Shown: positions 56,569 through 64,000 of the stretch, in pieces
Layout of the letters: every line of letters begins with the position of its first letter
How positions within the stretch are numbered: the stretch's first letter is position 1
From: Pezicula radicicola
Taxonomy: Eukaryota; Ascomycota; Leotiomycetes; Helotiales; Dermateaceae
Direction of reading: 5' to 3'
DNA length: 64,000 bases
Assembly (NCBI GenBank): GCA_003008705.1
Contig: PDUO01000013.1
Location: 950,702 to 1,014,701, forward strand
Position numbers and translations under genes: made by a program
The notes under the pieces: generated by a model
What the model saw: only the letters and a program-made list of their open reading frames with translations
Told to the model about the DNA's origin: nothing
The model's database searches: none

Positions 56569-59500
56569 ATGAGCAAACGACAATTCAAGTCGCAGGCTTC
56601 CAGCAGTCGTGCGGCCCCAGCAGGAGGGTTTGGTGGATTTGGTGGCTTTGGCGGTTCATCCTCACAGAGTTCACTCTCATACCTTACGGAGCCGCCAAAC
56701 TTCTCTTCGATCAGCGATCCTAATGTCGTCGTCTCATTTAAGAACCTGTCAAAGAAAGATAGAGCCACCAAGAACAGAGGACTGGAAGACCTGAGATCTT
56801 ATATTCAGGCGCATCCATTTGAGCAGGATGGAGGCGTAGAAGAGGCAATACTCGAAGTCTGGGTAAGCAATGAAATATCTAAATCTCTCATCTGCTTTTA
56901 ACACTTTACTTTCTAGGTCCAACTGTATCCTAGGACGGCTATTGATAACGATCGCAATGTGCGAGAACTAAGCCACGAAGTTCAATTTGAGCTTGCAAAA
57001 TCGGCGCGCAAACGGATAGAGAAATACATTCCTAGAATAGTTGGCACATGGCTGGCCGGTACCAGCGATAGAGATCGAGGGGTTTCGAAAATGGCACAAG
57101 AAGGCATCAAGTCCTTATTCAATAGCGAAGACAAGTACAGAGCCTTCTTGAAGCGCTGTCAAAGTCCCATTCTCGACTATGCAATCGAAGCTACGAAAGA
57201 GACGCCTGAAACTCTAAGCGATGAGAGAAATACAAGTTCCGATGATATGGATGCCAAGTACTTCCGTGTCTTGTTCTCAGGGATTTGGCAAGTATTGAAC
57301 CTTTTCTCGAATTTACGAGAGGAGGATATTAGCAAGTGCCAAGACAAATACGAAGAATTCTTGTCCAGCAACGAAGACCTGTGGGGTCTAGTTGCCAGTA
57401 AAGACGCACTCGTCAGAAAGTCGATATGCGAGCTTTTGATTCTTTGCCTAAAATTTCAAAAGGAAACAGTAGAGAAAGATATTCCACGCATTGTTCAGGC
57501 CTTCACGGAAAAGGGATTGAGGGCCGGACAGTCAACTACTGCAAAGATACTTTTAGACACTTTGAAATCTCTGGAGACTACCTTTCCCGGCATCTGGACA
57601 CCAAAATCACTCAAATATCTCCGCAAGTTCATAGAGAAAGGCTCTCAAGGAGGCGGTAGTGAATACTGGACCTCATTGGAGTCTGTGATTAAACTCATAC
57701 CACCCTCTTTACTTCCTTCCGATCTTGCTACTTCACGCGAGTTTTTTCAATCTTTTCGGGTGGGAATTAAGAGCTCACGGGAGGGGATTAGAGGCACATC
57801 CTCTGCAACATGGTCTAGTTATATCCATGTTGCTAAGCTTCTTGGCGAGAATCTACAGGATCCTAATACACAAGCAATTTTCTATCAAGAGGTTGTATTT
57901 CCAGTCTTTCAAAATTATCTACAACCTACCGCAGATGGCACTCAAGACAACTCCCAGTGGTCGATTAGTGATTCGTCAATAGTGGCAGAGGCTTACAACC
58001 TGTTCACTTCGCTCCAGGAGGGAGAGAAAGATGCTGATGCCAAGAATTTGTTTCTTGACCAATGGCGAAAGTTAGTTGATAATGTCATCATACAACTTCG
58101 TACTTCGTTACCAGAACAGTCAAAGGAGTATCATAAGTCCCAGAAGGATGTTGCAGCGGAAATCTGTAGATGGTTTTCTTTGCTCCAACTTGTTCTTTCG
58201 AACTCTACAACTGGCTCCACTGATCTTGCGCCGTCAAATCCAGATCTCTTGGTAAATGCCTCAATTCAAATTCTCAATAGCGGAGTTGAATTATTGGTCA
58301 CCCGACAAGGGAAGCCTTATTCTGCGGCGGAGACACTTCTCGAGGCTATTAAGGGCTCGCTCAGTGTCAAAAGTGACCTGCAGACGGGCAAAAGCCCCTT
58401 GGTAAACTGGTTTCGGACAGCAGTATCATTAGTGAAATCATTCCTCGAGAAGAACTTCGCCACACTCGTCTTATCGCCATCAGGGCCAGCATTGATTTCG
58501 TCATTACATATTCTCTTCTTATTGCCGGAGCAAGCGGAGGGTTGCGACAAAATATGGAATTCTGCTGTAGATAGCGTTCTAGCCGCCTCAGGATCCGATG
58601 ACAAGTTTGAAATATTGGCAGAACTTATCTACAACAAAGCCACTTCACCGCATTGTCCCAGTTACCTGGTAGACGATGAGGATTCTAAGGCTTTTACAAG
58701 CCATCTAGTTGACCTCATCCATGCACATCCGGCACTGCAACTATATCTACTGGAAGTTGCTGTTAAGGATCTGGAACATGAAGCACTCTCGAAATTTCGG
58801 CAGGTAGTCTCCCATAGTTCTTTGACAAAGTCAAGCACAACGACGCTACTGGAAAGAATTACCAAGCATCTGGAGCACAATAAACGGAGCAATCACGCAT
58901 TGAAAGCCTTTACAATCATCTTTGACAAGACGCCCGAATCACTTGTTGAGGAGTCTGAGATGTCGTCGAGATACATCACACTTTTCATGATCATTACTGA
59001 CATTCCTCCTGGCCAATCCACACCTCTTTGGGCGACAACTGCCCAGATGCTGCTACTTGATGTGATAAAGTTTGTTTGTAGCAAATCACACGAACAGCCC
59101 GTGGAAAAATCCGTTGTTTTTAAACTCATCCGACAAAATTTACGAAAGCATGCTAGGAATTCACTGAGGTAAGTTTTGCATAACTTCTTGAATATACGTT
59201 CCGCTTGCTAACAGCCAGAAGTCCATTTGTGCTCTTCCGCTGCGCAATGATCTTCATTCAAAACACCCCTCCAGCTTGCATTAACTCGGTCATCACATCT
59301 TTATTCCCAACACCTGATGACTGGCACAAGTCTCTGGGCCCTCTATTTTGGAACTCACCTCAGGATTGTCTCTCTATGTTTAATTCGTTGAATGGAGCAG
59401 CTTCTCTCGTAGAAAAGGACACGGCTGAAGAGAACAAGCAATCGCCAGCTTCCTTTCTCCCTTTTGATATCAAAGGAGATCCAATTGACGCACTGAATCG

Positions 59501-61970
59501 TTCATTCCGGTTTGCTGTTTATACTGCAAATTTGCTTCTACAAAAAGAAGTAATGACCAAATTGCCTTTGGCATTGCATGTTGAATTGCTTTATCATTTG
59601 CTCATGTTCGTGGAGGTTGCAGAAGACTCGTTGGACGGCCTTTCTAATGGTCTACAACTCTATACCTGTCCTTGGGAGGAGGACACCGTTGAAGCGTTAA
59701 TGGGCCCAGCAGATAGCTGTCTTAACGCTGTCATTGACGAAGCAGGTTTATGGCATGGAGGTACTGATTCAGAGATACCAAAGTTGTTTGATGGTTTAGT
59801 CCACAAATGCATGGAGCTGAATAACCCAAATACGCCAGCCTTCTATGCCAGTCGAGTTCTTTGCCGGCTTCTAAACGATCATTCAAAGAAATATGGGTGG
59901 AGAACACTTGGTGGTGACAAGTGGCTCTCAAGCCTGCGAGTTGGATTTTCAAGCTCATCCGAGAGAAAATTTTCTCATGGCACATTTTTCACAACGCTGG
60001 CAATCCTAAACGGACTCGGTCCACATTTGGCCGAAAGCCCTGTCATCAAAACACTATTCAGGCAACTCGTCAACCAAATCGCAGATAGCAAGACAGAAGA
60101 CACGCATCTCCAGGACTCACTGCTCTGTCTCGTTACTCTCAATGCGTGTTTCGCTATTTATGGCTGGTCTGGATATGACGATGTGCCAGAATTACCTTTC
60201 ACAAATAGTCGACAACCAATATTTGCTGTAAAGCAAATACTGTCGTGGACAACAGCACCGCATATCGAAGGAACTGCAGTTGCCACTGAGTCTTGTCGAG
60301 TTCTAAGAAAGCTATTGCCTGTCATAAGCGAGGTATATGGTTCATACTGGGATGATACTCTGTCTTTCTGTCTACGGATCTGGTCGACTGCAGTTGGTAG
60401 TGCTGTAACACCGGAAAACTTACCAGAACTCTATGAGTCTGTGGAACTGGTGGCGAAGGTCTCTGAACTTAGCAAAGGCGACAACGAGGATGTCCATGAA
60501 GCTTACACTGAGCATCAAGAAGAGATCTCTGAAAGCTTGATACTACTTGTACAGTTACCACGAGATGAATCGCTGTTCCTCAAACGCGGTCCATCTCGGA
60601 CCTTTGTAGGCGTACCTGAAATTACTACTTGGAGTTTCAACACGCCGTGCCGGCCGTTGCGTAAATTTGACTCGATCCTATCAAAATGCATATCTTCTGT
60701 ACCATTGGAGCATGTCAATGACTTAGAGGACCTTTACCCTCTCATTGCATCCGAGAGCTACCTCATTCAAAGTGCAGCATTCGATTTGCTCAGCAAAGCT
60801 TTACCCGAGAAGCAACAGCAACTCTCTGTTGATGTGATCTTAAATAAACATGGTAAGTGAATAAATAATACAGAGTCCCATAATTGTATACTAATCTATT
60901 GTACAGATGCTAGGCTCCCTGACGAGCTTCTGTCGCTCCTTCTTGATGCACCCACGATACTCAAATTTAACGACGAGGAGCTCGCACAATATCCGTCTTC
61001 TATCCGAACTTACTTGCTCTCATGGCAGCTAGTCTTCACCTCGTACCATCAAGCTTCAGAGAAAGTCAGGAATGACTACACTCTCATGCTTAAGTCAGAG
61101 AACTGCATTGGTCCTCTCCTGAGCTTCCTCTCTGATGCGCTCGGTCACTCGGCTGCGAACGCTCTCAATCTAGCGAAAGAAAGCATCCCTCCGAACCTAA
61201 TTCGGTCGTATAATTGGAAAGTCGGTGAGAAGAAGGCGCCAGAGGATGACATGCAATATTTACTGGTTAATCTTTACTATCTTGCTCTATTTTACACGCC
61301 TCAACTAGTTAGAGAGTGGTACATCGATTGCCAGTCTAAACAGACTCGGATTGCAATCGAAAACTGGACCGAGAAATTCTTTTCTCCTCTAGTCATAGAA
61401 GATTCAATGAACGCAATAACTGACTGGGCCGAAAACCAAGAAGAGATAGACGACGAGAAGAAGCTGATAGTGAAGGTTTCAAGAAAATCAAGGGAAATAT
61501 TCGCATCGTACGAGGTCGACGAGACTGCAATTCAGATTGTCATACGCCTCCGTGAGAACTACCCGCTCGACGGAGTTAAAGTAGATGGCGTTAATCGAGT
61601 CGCCGTCTCAGAAAAGAAGTTCCAGTCCTGGTTGATCAATATCCAGGGCCTCATTACCTTTTCCGTAAGTGCACACTTTCATTCATCCTGTTGTTGAACT
61701 AACTAATCTTCCTCGTAGAATGGATATATCCCTAACGGCCTCGAAGCCTTCCGAAAGAACGTTAGCGGTACCCTGAAAGGAACAGAGGAGTGTGCAATCT
61801 GCTACTCAATCATCTCTGCTGACAACAAGATTCCTGACAAGCGTTGCACAACCTGCAGTAATCTCTTCCATGGTAGTTGTCTTTTTAAGTGGTTCAAGTC
61901 TAGCAACCAATCTACTTGTCCCTTATGCCGAAACCCTTTTAATTACGGCACGAAGCTTCCTCTACGATAA
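56569..61970 (+). CDS. LTN1: E3 ubiquitin ligase listerin (Ltn1/Rkr1)
   Basis: Ribosome-associated quality-control ligase: it ubiquitinates nascent chains stuck on 60S subunits. Five exons, about 1730 residues, close to the family's usual 1560-1770. Exon 1 has a Gly/Phe-rich start (GFGGFGGFGG) and the conserved LTEPPNFSSISDPNVVVSFK then NLSKKDRATKNRGLEDL. The middle is a long HEAT-like alpha solenoid through about residue 1580. Introns at about 56860, 59169, 60854 and 61663 join in phase (for instance NSLR/SPFVLFRC). The C-terminal exon carries CAICYSIISADNKIPDKRC, then TTCSNLFHGSCLFKWF and STCPLCRNPF, a RING-CH with all zinc ligands, ending 12 residues later. Stop TAA at 61968-61970. ATG 56569 was chosen over 56494/56558 because it begins the conserved part. 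Confidence 0.93.
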
Positions 61971-62973
61971 GCTTTTGCTACGAATTAAGCAGCCTTTTGC
62001 CTTTAAGGGCCATTCAAACTTGGAATCAGGCCTTCTCTATGATGAGCTACTTCTGGATAGTGAGAACGGCTTTTGGATTACGAGGTACTATACACAAACT
62101 TGGACTGTCAAGATCTTTAGTGTCGTGTTGCCTTTTAGAGCATCAAGAAGTGAGAAGCCCAATTATACAAAGATTATGATGGCGAGATGACTATACATCT
62201 TATGCGTACCTAGTAATTCCATTGGGAAATGATGATAGAGCATTGTGCTATTAGCCTCTTTTCTAGTTACACCTAGGCGATTTGAACTTAGTGGCTACGT
62301 TCACCAAAGAACCTATATTTGAATAGAGCGAATTTCAGCCTATATAATGTAATTCACCTAGGTATCTAACGAATTTAGGCTAGAAGCTAAACGGTTGCTT
62401 TCTTCTTTGTGCTAGTCCTACTAGAAGCCGTGGTCGCTTTTTACAACAAGTAATTGTTGCCGTCTTAATCAGTCACAATGAGTTGTTAATCTTAGTTCTG
62501 CAAAATCGGTGAATGACTCTAAGATGTAAAACACTTCTGCAGTCATTGTACGATCGTACACGCTCTTGCTTCATTGGGAGAATTGGAATGCTTATCAATG
62601 CAGGTACGAAAGGTACATGATACCGGCCTATTGGAAATCTAACTCATTATGTTGGCCGTTCTGTATCTGGTGCGGGGTAGGTAGTACGAAAGGATTGTAT
62701 GTAGTATAGTGGGGGTTTTCTAGCGGCGTAGCAATACTTGATTCGTTGATTTTGGTGACGGATTACTATCTACAAATTAAATGTATTTCTTTTTTCAGGG
62801 TTCTGGATGTATGTATGTATGGTGGTGGATTATATAAGGGAGGGTAAAGGGTAGGTGAAAAGTGAGGATTATTAGGGTTATTGATCTTGACTTAATACCT
62901 TCGTTGTTATCTTTGAAGGTGTTGGTTGTTCTTCACTTCGTTGTCAATTCAACCTATTACCAGAACAGAACCT
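61971..62973. other. Intergenic gap, no gene
   Basis: 1.0 kb between the listerin 3' end and the peptidase start. AT-rich. A TATATAAG-like box occurs near 62834, about 140 bp before the ATG of the downstream gene. No coding frame is supportable. Confidence 0.5.
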
Positions 62974-64000
62974 ATGTCCAAAATGCGTATGACAATTCGA
63001 GATCTTGGTTATTCTCCAGGTATCCTACCTCCTGGACCTAAGAACTCGATCCTCGATGTCAAAGGTAACTTTATAAAGTTTACGTCTCCATCCCTCCTTA
63101 CTCAATCATCACCCCTCTCCCCCTCAACATCTCACTAACAACCCCAACCCAAGATGTCTATATAGGCCAAAACACCATCGGAGCAGACAAAACCTCCATC
63201 CTAAAAGGCGTAACAATAATCCTCCCCCGTCACCCCAACGACATTTACATACCCTGCTACGCAGGTCTCCACATCCTAAACGGCAACGGCGAAGTAACCG
63301 GAATACCACAAATCCGAGATTGGGGATTCACAAACACACCCATCGCATTTACCAATTCTTGTTCTCTTGGGATCGTGTATCAAGGCATTTGGAATTGGAT
63401 TTTGGCCAGGGCCAAAGAGAAGGGTTTGAGTAAGGGGGATATTGGTCATAATTATGGGACGCCTGTTGTTGGGGAGACGGCGGATTGGTGGTTAAATGAT
63501 GTTTATGGGAGTGTGCTTGAGATTAGGGATGTGGAGGTAGCTTTTGAGAGGGTTTTGACTCAGGAGGTGGTTGAGGAGGGGCAGTGTGGTGGGGGGGCTG
63601 GGATGACTTGTGAGTTTGGATTTATGTTCTGCTTACTATATTAATTGACTTGATTTGAGGAGAATAACTGACTTTGGAGTTTTAGGTCATATGTTTCCTG
63701 GTGGAACTGGTACTAGTTCTAGAGTTGTTGGACAGGGTACTAAGGCTGAGTATACGGTTGGTGTATTGGTCCAGAGTAACTATGGTCTTAAGTTTGATTT
63801 GCATGTTGCTGGGTTGCCGGTTGGTGAGATGTTGGTTAAGGAAGAGGAGGAAATGAAGAAAGAGAAAGGGAAGGGGAGTGTGAAGGTTGAGGATACGACT
63901 GGTGGGAAGGCTGATGATGGGAGTATTGTTGTTATTTTGATGTAAGTCTTCATCCTCAGTTTCCGAACTTGCTATTTCCTCTTAAAAGAAGGAAGACAAA
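62974..64000 (+). CDS. P1/DmpA-family (S58) aminopeptidase, 3' end beyond window
   Basis: N-terminal-nucleophile hydrolase that cleaves itself and then removes N-terminal residues (D-, beta- or ordinary amino acids, depending on member). At least three exons: MSKMRMTIRDLGYSPGILPP then GPKNSILDVK; a short intron joins VKD to VYIGQNTIGADKTSI; a second joins GMT to CHMFPGGTGTSSRVV. Family marks are LPPGPKNSILDV, HILNGNGEVTG, TPIAFTNSCSLG, ETADWWLNDVYG and YTVGVLVQSNYG. The last codons before the window ends (ADDGSIVVILM) contain the Gly-Ser self-cleavage site, so Ser would be the nucleophile. The frame stops at an ATG-gtaagt donor at 63943, so the small-subunit exon(s) lie outside. The Lys/Glu-rich insert before the cleavage site (EEEEMKKEKGKG) is unusual for the family. 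Confidence 0.87.

Noticed and set aside
1..64000. CRISPR arrays, bacterial operons, rRNA
   Set aside because: The DNA is fungal; no regularly spaced repeats of the right kind and no rRNA-like segments were seen.

Overview
The window is nuclear DNA of a filamentous ascomycete (Pezizomycotina). Genes have several short introns (about 45-200 bp, GT...AG, often with a CTAAC-like branch site), lie on both strands, and are separated by AT-rich, repeat-bearing intergenic DNA. The gene families (Zn2Cys6 regulator, BTB proteins, PEX5, Ctk2, listerin, Pom33) fit this group. The BTB protein and general style suggest Leotiomycetes, but that is inference.

Left part (1-19 kb), more accessory. A Zn2Cys6 regulator (768-3540, -), an intradiol ring-cleavage dioxygenase (3979-5068, -) and a family III CoA-transferase (5964-7852, +) sit together like a small aromatic-catabolism cluster. 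Next come a secreted jacalin-like/aerolysin-like protein (9441-10854, -), a 139-bp TA-flanked inverted-repeat element (11526-11664), an UNC93-like transporter (11946-13666, -) and a divergent PEX5-type peroxisomal receptor whose N-terminal exon carries the conserved cysteine region (16518-18322, +).

Middle (19-46 kb), largely housekeeping. In order: a membrane-anchored PDI-like protein divergent from TDP1; acyl-CoA-binding protein; a small predicted mitochondrial membrane protein; a BTB protein; a Pom33/TMEM33 protein with a 16-nt microexon; cyclin Ctk2 divergent from palmitoyl-protein thioesterase; a small RTQSW-motif protein; an FHA protein of the Tos4/Plm2 type with CGCG motifs upstream; and an L1-domain ribosome-biogenesis factor. 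Gene-poor gaps of 2-3.5 kb occur at 25.5-28.9 and 29.3-31.6 kb; the latter holds a tRNA-like dyad of two convergent perfect A boxes.

Right part (46-64 kb). A gene-poor 5.9-kb stretch contains a cluster of broken copies of one short piece of a DED1/DDX3-type RNA helicase gene (49.74-50.80 kb), then an 8-bp minisatellite. After it lie a 1013-residue, probably mitochondrial, protein with five 45-residue repeats, a full-length listerin E3 ligase (Ltn1/Rkr1) with C-terminal RING, and the start of a P1/DmpA-family aminopeptidase cut by the window end.

No rRNA, canonical tRNA, CRISPR array, origin or intact transposase gene was recognised. All exon boundaries were read by eye from splice motifs and frame continuity, without transcript support.
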